Shown in pieces: positions 1 to 8,930 of a DNA stretch of 64,000 nt (its first letter is position 1; each line of letters opens with the position of its first letter). Under the pieces are notes generated by a model. The model was given only the letters and a program-made list of their open reading frames with translations, did no database searches and was not told the origin of the DNA. A program made the translations under genes and the position numbers. The stretch is from an uncultured Flavobacterium sp. (GTDB lineage Bacteria; Bacteroidota; Bacteroidia; Flavobacteriales; Flavobacteriaceae): assembly GCF_946478785.1 (NCBI RefSeq), contig NZ_CAMLDD010000022.1, forward strand, positions 34,251 to 98,250, given 5' to 3'.

Positions 1-144
1 ATCAATAGAAGCCTGAATTCCACTACCTCCATTTTGTAAATTGGCACCTATATTAACTTTAGTATCCCCTTTTCCTTTAAAAGCCTGCTGCGCTTGTGTA
101 ATTCCAATTACTGTTAACAATAATAATGTAAAAAATTTTCTCAT
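1..144 (-). CDS. Secreted protein, N-terminal fragment (runs off left edge)
   Basis: The ATG is at 144-142 and the frame is open to the left edge, giving 48 codons. The protein starts MRKFFTLLLLTVIGITQAQQ, a clear signal peptide with cleavage likely after the TQA. The mature start (AFKGKGDTKVNIGANLQNGGSGIQASID) alternates polar and hydrophobic residues like the first strands of a small outer-membrane beta-barrel. Similar short secreted proteins are common in Flavobacterium, but the family cannot be fixed from 48 residues. A TATTTTTG -7 element lies 24 bases upstream. Confidence 0.75.
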   Translation of the reverse strand, partial: MRKFFTLLLLTVIGITQAQQAFKGKGDTKVNIGANLQNGGSGIQASID

Positions 145-167
145 AATATATTAATTAATTTAAGGCG

Positions 168-175
168 CAAAAATA
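168..175 (-). promoter_or_regulatory. Putative -7 element for the left-edge secreted protein
   Basis: On the minus strand this reads TATTTTTG, matching the Bacteroidota -7 consensus TAnnTTTG, and it ends 24 bases before the ATG at 144. No good -33 TTG is seen at the usual distance. Confidence 0.4.
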
Positions 176-187
176 GGCTTTTACTGT

Positions 188-913
188 CTAATTTCTTCCT
201 CTTTCATCAGAATACAATTCATTTAAAGGTTCACTTTGCCAAAATTCTTTTGTATCCACATTCATTATTGTCAAAGGCCCTTTGAATGCCGCACCTGTAT
301 CTATATTCCAAACACATGCTTTGTTTACCGGAACCGTTTCTCCAATACGGCTAACGGGTGTATGACCAATAAAGATTTCTTTATACAAGGTAAATCTTTT
401 TGGATAATACAAGTCACCTTCTTTCATATTTGGGTCTAATGAAAGTGCTGTTTCCCATAAAGTTCTGTCCCAATAAAATAATTTAGGAAAGTATTCATAA
501 CCAACACCATTTAAATTCGTAAAACCTGCATGAACAAACAAACGATTTTTTTCATCTAAATGATAATCCTCAAGTGATTCTAAAAACTCTATATGTACCT
601 GCTTTTCTCCTTTATTTAATTTTTCATAAGCCAAAACTGTAGCTTCGCCTCCATGTTGATACCAAAGCTCATTGTTTTTTGCATTTTTAAGCCATTCTAA
701 TAACAATTCATCATGATTCCCTCTGATACAAATACAGTTTTGCTTACTTTGAAGAGCAATCAAATAATCAATTACCTGTGGCGACTGACTCCAGCCATCA
801 ACATAATCGCCAAGAAATATTAAGGTGTCTTTTTCAGTAACTTCAGCTTTTTTCATCACTTGTTCAAGAGCAAGTAAACCGCCATGAACGTCGCCTATAA
901 CAAATGTTCTCAT
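188..913 (-). CDS. PPP-family metallophosphoesterase (serine/threonine or bis-nucleoside phosphatase)
   Basis: A 241-residue cytoplasmic protein with the full set of PPP phosphatase metal motifs: GDVHG (residues 7-11), GDYVDGW (35-41), RGNHDE (64-69), a VHAGF histidine near 128 and GHTP near 184. These residues ligate the two-metal centre of the calcineurin-like fold. Family members dephosphorylate phosphoserine/threonine proteins or cleave diadenosine polyphosphates (ApaH/PrpA-like); the substrate here cannot be told from sequence. It is transcribed alone: a good promoter lies 24 bases upstream and the next gene upstream ends 165 bases away. Confidence 0.85.
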   Translation of the reverse strand: MRTFVIGDVHGGLLALEQVMKKAEVTEKDTLIFLGDYVDGWSQSPQVIDYLIALQSKQNCICIRGNHDELLLEWLKNAKNNELWYQHGGEATVLAYEKLNKGEKQVHIEFLESLEDYHLDEKNRLFVHAGFTNLNGVGYEYFPKLFYWDRTLWETALSLDPNMKEGDLYYPKRFTLYKEIFIGHTPVSRIGETVPVNKACVWNIDTGAAFKGPLTIMNVDTKEFWQSEPLNELYSDERGRN

Positions 914-936
914 TTTTAATTATTTAATCTGGATTA

Positions 937-968
937 CAAAAATATAGAAAATGATCTGCTTTAAACAA
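937..968 (-). promoter_or_regulatory. Promoter of the PPP phosphatase
   Basis: On the minus strand TTG (968-966), a 21-base spacer and TATTTTTG (944-937) match the flavobacterial TTG-N17-23-TAnnTTTG consensus. The ATG is at 913, so the leader would be about 20 bases. Confidence 0.6.
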
Positions 969-1078
969 ATTAACTTATTAATCTAACTTTTATTGCTAAA
1001 TATATAAATCAAAAAATCCCGACAACCCCAAAACACAATGTTTATAAGTCTTGCCGGAATATGATGAATATTATATAA

Positions 1079-2275
1079 TTAAACCCCTAGCTTTTTTGCA
1101 ATCTCTGTTGGAATCCCTCCTTTATTAACCATTAAAGCGGTTGTTTTATATTTCACGAAATTTTTGGTTACAAACAAAAACCCTTTATAGTCATTTGTTT
1201 CTCCCCATGAATTTTTTACAATATAATATTCTTTTCCTGTTTGATCTTTTACCAGACCAATAATGTGCATACCGTGATCATCCGTAGTCTGGTAATTATC
1301 AAAAGCAGCCTGACGCATTTCCGGAGTAATTTCAGGTTCTGCTTTCGGTCCGTTAAACATATCTGCTTTCTCTTCAGCTGTCATATCATCAAACTTTTTA
1401 GATGACACATAGGCAACACCATTTTTCCAGCTAAAGCTTTTTTCACTAACATCTGTAGCCCATGCAACAGTATACCCTTTCTTCAAAGCATTATCAATAA
1501 CATCTGTCATATCATTTACTTTTACATTATAAACCTGATCAAATGACCAGTTATCCGGCACAGTCAATACTGCTTTTTGATAATAAGGAGCACTTGTAAA
1601 TGATGACATCTCTACATAATCATCGGGATTAATTCCCACTACCTCTTTTGCAAAACTTTGTGGCGTGTAATTTTTTCCTTTAAAAGTAAAATTATCGGGA
1701 ACTTTTCCTAGATAAGAATCAATAACAGCAGCATATGCTTTTTCCCAACTTGGAGTCAATTCGCCATTTGGATTTTTTACTACAGCTGTCAATACTCCTT
1801 CGATAATTGCTGCCATTTCGGCAAATTTATTTTTATCCGTACCATAATTCAATCCTGTATAAACTTCTCTCGGAACAGTACCGTATTTTTTATACATATT
1901 GATTACATCATGCAAAGATCCTCCATCGCCCAAAGTTACCGCTCCATGCATACGCACATAATTTTTCCCTTTTTCGACATATACATTTCTTGCAGAAAAA
2001 ATCTGGGATAATTCAACTGGCTGTTTTCCCAAACGAATCATTTCAGATTCTAAAAAAGAGTTTGAAGCATAACTCCAGCAAGTCCCGGATGAACCTTGTA
2101 ATTTTACCGAAGTAGTTCCTAGATTAATTACTTCAGTGAATTTAAAGTTTTCCTTGCTTTTATCACTTGCATTTAGCTTAAGTGAATTTACTAAAATGTC
2201 TTGTGCAAAACAGCTGGTTGCTCCAACAAAAAAGACTGAAGCAATAAATACTGATTTGATAGAAAATCTATTCAT
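1079..2275 (-). CDS. Secreted C1-family peptidase (aminopeptidase C / bleomycin hydrolase-like)
   Basis: 398 residues beginning with a Sec signal peptide (MNRFSIKSVFIASVFFVGATSCFAQ). The papain-fold active site is visible: the cysteine sits in GSSGTCWSYAS (about residues 61-71), the histidine in DDHGMHIIGL and the asparagine in VKNSWGE near the C-terminus. The long insert after the cysteine motif (KYGTVPREVYTG) is typical of the bleomycin hydrolase/PepC group rather than of papain. With a signal peptide it is expected in the periplasm or outside the cell, unlike cytoplasmic PepC. The motif SCFAQ could also be read as a lipobox (TSC), so lipid anchoring is possible. It appears to be a single-gene unit. 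Confidence 0.85.
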   Translation of the reverse strand: MNRFSIKSVFIASVFFVGATSCFAQDILVNSLKLNASDKSKENFKFTEVINLGTTSVKLQGSSGTCWSYASNSFLESEMIRLGKQPVELSQIFSARNVYVEKGKNYVRMHGAVTLGDGGSLHDVINMYKKYGTVPREVYTGLNYGTDKNKFAEMAAIIEGVLTAVVKNPNGELTPSWEKAYAAVIDSYLGKVPDNFTFKGKNYTPQSFAKEVVGINPDDYVEMSSFTSAPYYQKAVLTVPDNWSFDQVYNVKVNDMTDVIDNALKKGYTVAWATDVSEKSFSWKNGVAYVSSKKFDDMTAEEKADMFNGPKAEPEITPEMRQAAFDNYQTTDDHGMHIIGLVKDQTGKEYYIVKNSWGETNDYKGFLFVTKNFVKYKTTALMVNKGGIPTEIAKKLGV

Positions 2276-2456
2276 AATTTTTATTTAATGATTTAATAAA
2301 TTAGTAGTTACAATTTATATTTTGTTACAAAACAATCAAATTATATACAATTTGTTAGTATGTGTTTCGTTAAATTTTCACCTAACTATTATAAAATATT
2401 TAAAAACAACCACTTAACAATTAAAAGGCAATTTAAAAGAAACTCTTTTATACAGA

Positions 2457-2486
2457 AAAACCACCAAAACTAATTTTGGTGGTTTT
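2457..2486 (-). terminator. Intrinsic terminator downstream of pyk
   Basis: AAAACCACCAAAA and ATTTTGGTGGTTTT form an almost perfect stem with a 3-base loop, followed on the minus strand by a run of T. It lies about 25 bases past the pyk stop codon and would end the acpP-fabF-rnc-pyk transcript. Confidence 0.8.
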
Positions 2487-2509
2487 ATATTTAATTCTTT
2501 TAATGAAGA

Positions 2510-3943
2510 TTATTCTATCTCAGAAACTCTCATAGTATTTACCATTCCTTTATCTTTAATTGGCATTGCAGCAAGATTAATCAAATAATCTCCTTTTGAA
2601 GCATATCCTTTTTCTACAGCAATCTTATTTACATCAGTTACTGTATCATCAGTACTACTTTCATTATCATAGAAAAATGACTTAACTCCCCATAATAAAT
2701 TCAATTGAGTTAAGATTCTTCTGTTTGAAGTAAATACCAAAATATGTGCAGATGATGGTCTCCAAGCTGAAATTTGAAAAGCAGTATACCCGCTATTTGT
2801 CAATGTACAAATTGCTTTTGCCTGAATTGTATTAGCCATTAAAGCTGCTTGTTGACAAATTGTTTTAGTAATAAAACGTTTTGTTTTAATTTGTGGTGTA
2901 TTTTGTGGCACGTGAATTAATGAAGAATCCTCAACAGCCTCACAAATTTGAGTCATTTTTTGTATTACCTGTACCGGATAGTTTCCTGTAGCCGTTTCTC
3001 CTGATAACATTACGGCATCAGCTCCATCCATTACAGAATTTGCAACGTCATTTACTTCAGCTCTTGTTGGAGTTAAACTTGTAATCATTGTTTCCATCAT
3101 TTGTGTTGCCACAATAACTGGAATTCTTGCAGTTTTAGCTCTGCGAATTAAATCTTTTTGAACCAATGGTACTTCATGTGCAGGAAGTTCAACTCCTAAA
3201 TCTCCACGGGCCACCATCAGAGCATCGCAATATGCTACAATTTTATCCATATTCTCAAGAGCTTCCGGCATTTCAATTTTAGCAACGATAGGAATTTTAA
3301 CATCCGAATGTTTAGCGATTAGTTCCTGTAAATCTTGTAAATCACGAGGTGTTTTTACAAACGAAAGCGCAATCCAGTCTACTTTTTGTTCAATAGCAAA
3401 AATAGCATCTGCAATATCTTTTTCAGTTAAGGCCGGTAATGAAATTTTTGTGTTTGGAAGATTAACCCCTTTTTTAGATTTTAATTCTCCACCCTGAATT
3501 ACCTTAGCAACAACTTCTGTTTTTTTATCTGTAGAAATAATTTCAAAAATAAGTTTTCCGTCATCAAGCAAAATACGCTCACCCGGATTAACATCATTTG
3601 GGAAATTTTGATATTTCATGAATACCTTTTGAGCAGTACCTAAAATATCTTCAGCAGTTGTAAAAGTGATTAAATCACCATCATTAACTACTGTTCCTTC
3701 TTCCATTACACCAACTCTAAGTTTTGGTCCTTGTAAATCTCCAAGAATTGCTGTAGTATAACCAAATTCTTCATTTAGTTCTCTAATAATATTTATTTTC
3801 TCTTTTACACCTTCATAATCAGCATGCGAAAAATTAACCCTAAATACATTTACACCTGCGTCAATCATATCCTTGATGATCTCTTTCGTTCCACATGCAG
3901 GTCCAAGTGTGGCTACAATTTTGGTTTTTTTGTTTGTAAGCAT
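2510..3943 (-). CDS. pyk: Pyruvate kinase
   Basis: 477 residues, the usual length for a bacterial type I/II pyruvate kinase. It converts phosphoenolpyruvate and ADP to pyruvate and ATP in glycolysis. Visible landmarks are the N-terminal TKIVATLGPA, the FRVNFSH segment, the active-site lysine region IPIVAKIEMPEALENM, MVARGDLGVEL, and the MLSGETATGNYPV substrate-binding loop. The C-terminal regulatory domain is complete. The start lies 5 bases after the stop of the IPExxxVDY gene, so the two are surely cotranscribed, an arrangement recurrent in Flavobacteriia. Confidence 0.97.
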   Translation of the reverse strand: MLTNKKTKIVATLGPACGTKEIIKDMIDAGVNVFRVNFSHADYEGVKEKINIIRELNEEFGYTTAILGDLQGPKLRVGVMEEGTVVNDGDLITFTTAEDILGTAQKVFMKYQNFPNDVNPGERILLDDGKLIFEIISTDKKTEVVAKVIQGGELKSKKGVNLPNTKISLPALTEKDIADAIFAIEQKVDWIALSFVKTPRDLQDLQELIAKHSDVKIPIVAKIEMPEALENMDKIVAYCDALMVARGDLGVELPAHEVPLVQKDLIRRAKTARIPVIVATQMMETMITSLTPTRAEVNDVANSVMDGADAVMLSGETATGNYPVQVIQKMTQICEAVEDSSLIHVPQNTPQIKTKRFITKTICQQAALMANTIQAKAICTLTNSGYTAFQISAWRPSSAHILVFTSNRRILTQLNLLWGVKSFFYDNESSTDDTVTDVNKIAVEKGYASKGDYLINLAAMPIKDKGMVNTMRVSEIE

Positions 3944-3948
3944 TTTTT

Positions 3949-4437
3949 TTAAAAAATTAAATTGTTTTTTGATTTTATTTTATTGATATCTACAGCATAA
4001 ATAGCTGCGATACTCTCAATTGTATTTAGCTTTTGCTGTATTTCTGAAAAGTTTATAGCCTCACCACTATTATCAATCTTCAGGAAAAAATCTACTTTTT
4101 TGAATTCAGGAAGTAAATGAATTGTTGTTGAAACCTCACTATTTTCATTGGAAAACAAATTCTGAAAATCATTCGTACTCACTGAAATGATTTCATTTTT
4201 ATTCTGAATCAAATTCCATGAAAGGGCTTTGTCGGTGTCATAATAATAGAATCTGGAAAAATTTGTCTCGCCTTCCTTAGTCTGAGCATGTATCTCGTTT
4301 TTGCTCTTACTTAAGTTTATCGGAAGTTTTTTATTGATAAAATAAGCTAATCTGTAATCTTCTAAAGAAGTATGGATTGCCATTAAATAATAATCAATTT
4401 CGTCAAATTCGTCTAAATCCAATCTATGAATAGCCAT
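3949..4437 (-). CDS. IPExxxVDY family protein
   Basis: 162 residues from the ATG at 4437. A longer reading starts at TTG 4452, but the family normally begins MAIHRLDLDEFDEIDY as here, so the ATG is preferred. The signature for which the family is named appears as LLPEFKKVDFFLKI near the C-terminus, with leucine in place of isoleucine. Function is unknown. It is found across Bacteroidota between rnc and pyk, exactly the position here, and the 4-base gap to pyk implies coupled expression. No membrane segment or signal peptide is visible. Confidence 0.85.
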   Translation of the reverse strand: MAIHRLDLDEFDEIDYYLMAIHTSLEDYRLAYFINKKLPINLSKSKNEIHAQTKEGETNFSRFYYYDTDKALSWNLIQNKNEIISVSTNDFQNLFSNENSEVSTTIHLLPEFKKVDFFLKIDNSGEAINFSEIQQKLNTIESIAAIYAVDINKIKSKNNLIF

Positions 4438-4562
4438 GTCATGAAATATCAAGCTGTAAATATACTATTTCTATCGTAGCATCAATAGTCAATAACGGCA
4501 TGTTTTTGTTAATTTATAAACGAAAACGTTATAGAGCTCAGAATATTACACTACTTTTCGTG

Positions 4563-5303
4563 TTATTTCTTATCCATTTTTTCCTGAAAAGCAAAATACG
4601 CACGTTGTGATGCCTTCTCTTCTGCCTTCTTTTTTGAAGTTGCTCTAGCTCTTGCTATTATTTTTTCGTCTATACTTAATTTAACGCCAAACAAACGTTG
4701 TCCGTCAATTCCGTTATCTTCAAAAATATCATAATGAAAAGTTTTCTTTTCTTTCTGACACCATTCGATAACCAAACTTTTATAACTAATTACTTTACCT
4801 TCTAGGCGCGCAATATCAACATAAGGTATAATGACTCTTTTTTGAATAAATTTTTCACAAAAAGAATATCCACGATCTAAATAAATGGCACCTATAAGTG
4901 CTTCGAAAATATTTCCGTGAATATTTTCACCAAAATGCTGAATAGGTACTTTGCTTTCAACAAACCGCACTAAATTTAAGTCTTTACCTAGTTCGTTCAG
5001 GTGTTCCCTGCTTACAATTTTAGAGCGCATTTTAGTTAAGTATCCTTCATCTCCGTTGGGTGCCTTATTAAACAAATGTGCTGCAATAACAGAACTTAAC
5101 ATAGCATCTCCTAAAAATTCAAGTCTCTCATAATTGATAGGATTTCCCGATTCATCCAATTTATTAGAGGAGCGATGTGTAAATGCTTTCTTGTAAAATT
5201 GTATGTTAATCGGCTGGAAACCAAGAATTTTCTGAATAGTGTCAAAAAAAATCCCGTCTTCTTGAGAACGGGATTTTGAAAATATTTTTTTGATAATATT
5301 CAT
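4563..5303 (-). CDS. rnc: Ribonuclease III
   Basis: 246 residues from the ATG at 5303 (a TTG two codons earlier is less likely). It cleaves double-stranded RNA in rRNA and mRNA processing. The RNase III signature ERLEFLGDAML is present (usual NERLEFLGDAVL), followed by FEALIGAIYLDRG, which carries the second set of acidic metal ligands. The C-terminal third (KSLVIEWCQKEKKTFHYDIFE to KKAEEKASQRAYFAFQ) is the double-stranded RNA-binding domain. Its start is 8 bases after the fabF stop, which places it in the acpP-fabF operon as is usual in this phylum. Confidence 0.97.
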   Translation of the reverse strand: MNIIKKIFSKSRSQEDGIFFDTIQKILGFQPINIQFYKKAFTHRSSNKLDESGNPINYERLEFLGDAMLSSVIAAHLFNKAPNGDEGYLTKMRSKIVSREHLNELGKDLNLVRFVESKVPIQHFGENIHGNIFEALIGAIYLDRGYSFCEKFIQKRVIIPYVDIARLEGKVISYKSLVIEWCQKEKKTFHYDIFEDNGIDGQRLFGVKLSIDEKIIARARATSKKKAEEKASQRAYFAFQEKMDKK

Positions 5304-5311
5304 AGACAAAA

Positions 5312-6565
5312 TTAGTCAACTAATTTTTTAAACAATACACAAGCATTGTGTCCACCAAAACCAAAAGTGTTACTCATAGCAACATTTACTTCTCTTTTTT
5401 GAGGTTTGTTTAAAGTTAGGTTTAAAGCCGGGTCAATGTTTTCATCAACAACAGTATGATTAATCGTTGGGGGAACAATACTGTGCTGCATAGCTAAAAT
5501 AGAAGCAATTGCTTCAATAGCACCAGCTGCACCTAGTAAATGCCCTGTCATTGATTTTGTTGAATTAATATTGATATTTTTTGCATGTTCTCCAAACACA
5601 GCGCTAATCGCTTTTAATTCGGCTACATCTCCCAGAGGAGTAGAAGTTCCGTGTGTATTGATATGATCAACATCTTCAGGATTCATTCCGGCATCTCTTA
5701 ATGTATTTTTCATTACCGCAATAACACCAATTCCTTCCGGGTGTGGTGCTGTTAAATGATAAGCATCAGATGACATTCCGCCTCCACCAATTTCACAGTA
5801 AATTTTTGCTCCTCTGGCTTTTGCATGTTCGTATTCTTCAAGAACCAATGCTCCGGCACCTTCACCTAATACGAAGCCGTCTCTGGTAGCATCAAAAGGT
5901 CTTGAAGCCGTTTCCGGGCTTTCATTTCTTGTAGATAAAGCGTGCATGGAACTAAAACCTCCCATACCAGCAATAGTAACGGCAGCTTCAGAACCTCCCG
6001 ATATAATTACATCACACATTCCTAAACGAATGTAGTTGAAAGCATCAATTAAGGCATTTGCAGAAGAAGCACAAGCTGAAACAGTAGTATAATTAGGTCC
6101 CATATAGCCATTACGCATGGAAATATGAGCTGGTGCAATATCAGCAATCATTTTAGGAATAAAGAAAGGATTGAATTTTGGAGTTCCATCACCTTTTGCA
6201 TAGTACATTACTTCATCCTGAAAAGTTTCCAAACCTCCAATTCCAGCTCCCCAGATAACCCCAACTCTTTGTTTGTCGATATTATCATCTGTCAGTCCCG
6301 CATCTTTAATAGCTTCATCACTCGCAGCTACTGCATATTGAGCGAATTTATCTAATCTACGAGATTCCTTACGGTCCATGTAATCCTCAATATTGAAGTT
6401 TTTTACTTCACAGGCAAACTTGGTTTTATGTTTCTCTGTATCGTAATACGTTATTGGGGCTGCACCGCTAACTCCATTGATAAGCGCGTCCCAATACTCC
6501 TGGATGTTATTCCCGATAGGAGTAAGAGCGCCTAATCCTGTTACAACAACTCGCTTTAATGTCAT
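5312..6565 (-). CDS. fabF: 3-oxoacyl-[acyl-carrier-protein] synthase II (KAS II)
   Basis: 417 residues, full length. It condenses malonyl-ACP with acyl-ACP in fatty-acid elongation. The Cys-His-His triad is visible: the nucleophile in VSACASSANAL (about residue 165), the first histidine in NTHGTSTPLGD and the second in KSMTGHLLGAAGA. The C-terminal NTFGFGGHN motif is intact. acpP lies 236 bases upstream on the same strand and rnc 8 bases downstream, the standard acpP-fabF-rnc order. Confidence 0.98.
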   Translation of the reverse strand: MTLKRVVVTGLGALTPIGNNIQEYWDALINGVSGAAPITYYDTEKHKTKFACEVKNFNIEDYMDRKESRRLDKFAQYAVAASDEAIKDAGLTDDNIDKQRVGVIWGAGIGGLETFQDEVMYYAKGDGTPKFNPFFIPKMIADIAPAHISMRNGYMGPNYTTVSACASSANALIDAFNYIRLGMCDVIISGGSEAAVTIAGMGGFSSMHALSTRNESPETASRPFDATRDGFVLGEGAGALVLEEYEHAKARGAKIYCEIGGGGMSSDAYHLTAPHPEGIGVIAVMKNTLRDAGMNPEDVDHINTHGTSTPLGDVAELKAISAVFGEHAKNININSTKSMTGHLLGAAGAIEAIASILAMQHSIVPPTINHTVVDENIDPALNLTLNKPQKREVNVAMSNTFGFGGHNACVLFKKLVD

Positions 6566-6737
6566 AAATATGTCTTTTGTGTCTTTAACAAATAAAACCC
6601 ACGCTTTCTTAACTGTATTGTTACTTAAGAGCCATGGGCATTACAATATAAATATATTTTTTGATTGAAACTCAATCGAAATTTAAATTTAAAAAAAATA
6701 ATAACACCCAACTCTTAAAAACTTCAAAATCAAAAAC

Positions 6738-6757
6738 AAATTCCAATTTTGGAATTT
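6738..6757. other. Perfect palindrome in the acpP-fabF gap
   Basis: AAATTCCAATTTTGGAATTT is self-complementary. It lies in the 236-base acpP-fabF spacer, close to the acpP stop. It could act as a weak attenuator or RNA-processing hairpin that keeps acpP mRNA more abundant than fabF, but there is no strong T-run, so the role is a guess. Confidence 0.3.
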
Positions 6758-6801
6758 AGATTTTCAAAAATTGGGATTTTTAGAAATCGGGTGTATATTT
6801 A

Positions 6802-7038
6802 TTATTTTTTAGCTTCCTCGATGTAAGAAATAGCTTGACCAACAGTAGCAATGTTTTCTGCTTGATCGTCTGGAATTTGAATATCAAATTCTTTTTCGAA
6901 TTCCATAATAAGCTCAACAGTGTCTAATGAGTCAGCTCCTAAATCATTAGTGAAGCTTGCTTCTGTTACAACTTCGTTTTCGTCAACACCTAATTTGTCT
7001 ACGATAATCGCTTTTACTCTTGATGCAATGTCTGACAT
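6802..7038 (-). CDS. acpP: Acyl carrier protein
   Basis: 78 residues, strongly acidic. It carries growing acyl chains on a 4'-phosphopantetheine arm attached to the serine of the GADSLD motif (Ser37). The flanking helix ([23 protein letters not shown]) is nearly invariant in bacterial ACPs. It is first in the acpP-fabF-rnc transcription unit, with its own promoter about 30 bases upstream. Confidence 0.98.
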   Translation of the reverse strand: MSDIASRVKAIIVDKLGVDENEVVTEASFTNDLGADSLDTVELIMEFEKEFDIQIPDDQAENIATVGQAISYIEEAKK

Positions 7039-7068
7039 AATCTTTAATTTTAGAATTTAATTTGTTGG

Positions 7069-7097
7069 CAAAAATAAAAAACTTTATTTTAAAACAA
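7069..7097 (-). promoter_or_regulatory. Promoter of acpP
   Basis: On the minus strand TTG (7097-7095), an 18-base spacer and TATTTTTG (7076-7069) fit the Bacteroidota consensus. It would drive acpP-fabF-rnc and possibly the genes through pyk. Confidence 0.6.
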
Positions 7098-7213
7098 CTA
7101 TTTAGTTAATAAATGTGTTACTAATTTATAAAATTAATTTCAAGAAAGGTCTTTTAATACTATTTATTTTGGTTTTTTATTCCGTTTTTTGCATTCTCAA
7201 AATAAATTTGATT

Positions 7214-7798
7214 ATGAAAAAAATTGTTGTTTTTGCCTCAGGTTCAGGAAGTAATGCAGAAAATATTATCAAACACTTTAAAGAAACCAAAATTGCAAAG
7301 GTCGTTTCGGTCTTTACAAATAATCCAAATGCAAAAGTCATTGAGAGAGCAAAAAATCATCAAATTCCTGTCGAAATTTTCGCAAAAACAGAACTTTTGG
7401 AGAGAAATTTATTACAAAAAATACAGGAAATCGACCCAGATCTGATAGTTCTTGCTGGATTTTTATTGAAGTTCCCAGAAAACATAATTGAACTTTATCC
7501 AAATAAAATTATTAATATTCATCCAGCTCTTTTACCTAATTATGGAGGAAAGGGAATGTACGGAATGCACATACACAGGGCTATAGTCAATAATAAGGAA
7601 AAAGAAACCGGAATTTCGATTCATTATGTAAATGAACATTATGATGAAGGAGGTATAATTTTCCAGAAAAATGTAGCCTTAACAGATGAAGACACCCCGG
7701 AAACAGTAGCCGAAAAGATTCACGAGCTGGAACAAAAGTATTTTCCGGAGATTATTGAGGCAGTACTGGAAGATTCAGAAAAAGAAAATTCAAATTAA
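7214..7798 (+). CDS. purN: Phosphoribosylglycinamide formyltransferase
   Basis: 194 residues from the ATG at 7214. An upstream in-frame extension from 7115 encodes a hydrophobic stretch absent from the family, and the protein proper starts MKKIVVFASGSGSNAENI. It transfers the formyl group of 10-formyl-THF to GAR in purine synthesis. Catalytic Asn and His are in IINIHPALLP and the Asp in HYDEGGIIFQ; GSGSN binds the GAR phosphate. It diverges from acpP with a 175-base gap. The -7-like TAAATTTG that ends only 3 bases before the ATG is probably too close to be used. Confidence 0.95.
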   Translation: MKKIVVFASGSGSNAENIIKHFKETKIAKVVSVFTNNPNAKVIERAKNHQIPVEIFAKTELLERNLLQKIQEIDPDLIVLAGFLLKFPENIIELYPNKIINIHPALLPNYGGKGMYGMHIHRAIVNNKEKETGISIHYVNEHYDEGGIIFQKNVALTDEDTPETVAEKIHELEQKYFPEIIEAVLEDSEKENSN

Positions 7799-7808
7799 AA
7801 ATTATTAA

Positions 7809-7962
7809 ACCATATAAGTCATATAAGTAAATATAATTGCAGGTGTAAATCATACTTTATCCTAAAAGAAATATAAGAAACATTACGCAATCTTACTTTA
7901 CTATTATATTAACGAACAAAGTATAGATAAAGTTTAAAATGAACTTATATTACTTATATGGT
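7809..7962. repeat. CCATATAAGT inverted-repeat element, copy 1
   Basis: The left end ACCATATAAGTCATATAAGT is mirrored at the right end by ACTTATATTACTTATATGGT, 154 bases overall, filling the purN-rnhA gap. Related ends occur near 39460 and at 40036-40155, so this is a dispersed intergenic element. Confidence 0.6.
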
Positions 7963-7977
7963 GAAAAAAAAACAACA

Positions 7978-8457
7978 ATGACTCACGAAGTACACATATA
8001 TACAGACGGCGCTGCAAAAGGAAATCCGGGAAACGGCGGTTATGGCGTAGTGATGGAATTGGTAGGAACGCCACATAAGAAAGAATTTTACGAAGGTTTC
8101 CGACTTACTACCAATAATCGAATGGAACTTTTGGCTGTAATTGTTGGACTAGAAAAATTAAAAAAACCAAACATGAAAGTTTTGGTTATTTCTGATTCTA
8201 AATATGTAGTGGATTCTGTTTTGAAAAACTGGATTTTGGGCTGGGAGAAAAAGAAATTTGCAGGCAGAAAAAATCCCGATTTGTGGAAGCGCTTTTTAAT
8301 TGTTTATCGAAAACATCAAGTCGATTTTAAGTGGATTAAAGGACATAACAATCATCCGCAAAATGAACGCTGTGATCAATTGGCGGTTATGGCATCCATG
8401 CAGCCGAATCTTTCTATTGATGAATATTATGAAACCATCGGCTCTAAAATGGAATAA
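7978..8457 (+). CDS. rnhA: Ribonuclease HI
   Basis: 159 residues from the ATG at 7978; the in-frame extension from 7939 is encoded by the intergenic repeat and is not part of the protein. It degrades the RNA strand of RNA-DNA hybrids. The four acidic metal ligands are visible: Asp in IYTDGAAKGNPG, Glu in NNRMELLAV, Asp in VISDSKYVV and Asp in NERCDQLAV. Length is that of E. coli RNase HI. It follows purN in the same direction but is separated by the repeat element. Confidence 0.95.
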   Translation: MTHEVHIYTDGAAKGNPGNGGYGVVMELVGTPHKKEFYEGFRLTTNNRMELLAVIVGLEKLKKPNMKVLVISDSKYVVDSVLKNWILGWEKKKFAGRKNPDLWKRFLIVYRKHQVDFKWIKGHNNHPQNERCDQLAVMASMQPNLSIDEYYETIGSKME

Positions 8458-8462
8458 AAAAA

Positions 8463-8490
8463 TAACGTACCAACAAGTGTCGATACGTTA
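8463..8490. other. Hairpin between convergent rnhA and DUF6249 genes
   Basis: TAACGTA (8463-8469) and TACGTTA (8484-8490) are exact complements with a 14-base loop. There is no T-run, so it is at best a weak transcript-end structure. Confidence 0.25.
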
Positions 8491-8522
8491 AATAAAGATT
8501 AAAGGTACTAACTTAAAAAATC

Positions 8523-8870
8523 TTATTCTTTATCTAAATCTTTAGCTGCTCCAAACCCAACCAATAAGCCAACACCAGCCATTATAAAAATAATTGAAGG
8601 ATAAACTGCACCATCTTCTAAAGAGGTGTAAGTTGTAATAAGTAAGGCAATAAAAATTCCAATCCCCGAACCTATTAATAAAAAAGCCAGATTAACAACT
8701 AAGATTTTCCAAATCGGCACACCTTTTTCTTTACCCTGGATAAATATACTGGCATCTACTCCTTTTTCTATAAGTGCCAGCCGCTCTCTGTTTCTGGTTG
8801 AATAAATAAGATAAACAATCCCGAAGATCATTAAAAAAAAACTAAGTGGTACTAAAATTCCTGCTAACAT
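8523..8870 (-). CDS. DUF6249-like small inner-membrane protein
   Basis: 115 residues with three predicted membrane segments (about 4-23, 60-82 and 90-108) and a charged cytoplasmic link (STRNRERLALIEKGVDASIF) after the first. This layout and the RERLALIEKG motif match the Bacteroidota DUF6249 membrane family, whose function is unknown. It is transcribed divergently from the ECF sigma factor and carries an exact copy of the same putative ECF promoter, so it is probably a direct member of that sigma factor's regulon. Expression under envelope stress is an inference from that arrangement. Confidence 0.75.
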   Translation of the reverse strand: MLAGILVPLSFFLMIFGIVYLIYSTRNRERLALIEKGVDASIFIQGKEKGVPIWKILVVNLAFLLIGSGIGIFIALLITTYTSLEDGAVYPSIIFIMAGVGLLVGFGAAKDLDKE

Positions 8871-8903
8871 AATATTTTGTTTTAATTGATTGATACTTCA
8901 TAT

Positions 8904-8930
8904 GACGTGATGAACTTTATTTAGGTTACA
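8904..8930 (-). promoter_or_regulatory. Putative ECF-type promoter of the DUF6249 gene
   Basis: On the minus strand TGTAAC (8930-8925), exactly 17 bases, then CGTC (8907-8904). This is the ECF sigma layout (AAC-containing -35, CGTC-type -10) rather than the housekeeping TAnnTTTG form. The ATG lies about 34 bases further on. Confidence 0.6.

Noticed and set aside
7203..7210. TAAATTTG -7-like element just upstream of purN
   Set aside because: It ends 3 bases before the ATG and has no -33 at the right distance; the expected start would fall at or after the start codon.
7115..7213. Upstream in-frame extension of purN
   Set aside because: It encodes a hydrophobic leader absent from the PurN family, whose N-terminus MKKIVVFASGSGSN is at 7214.
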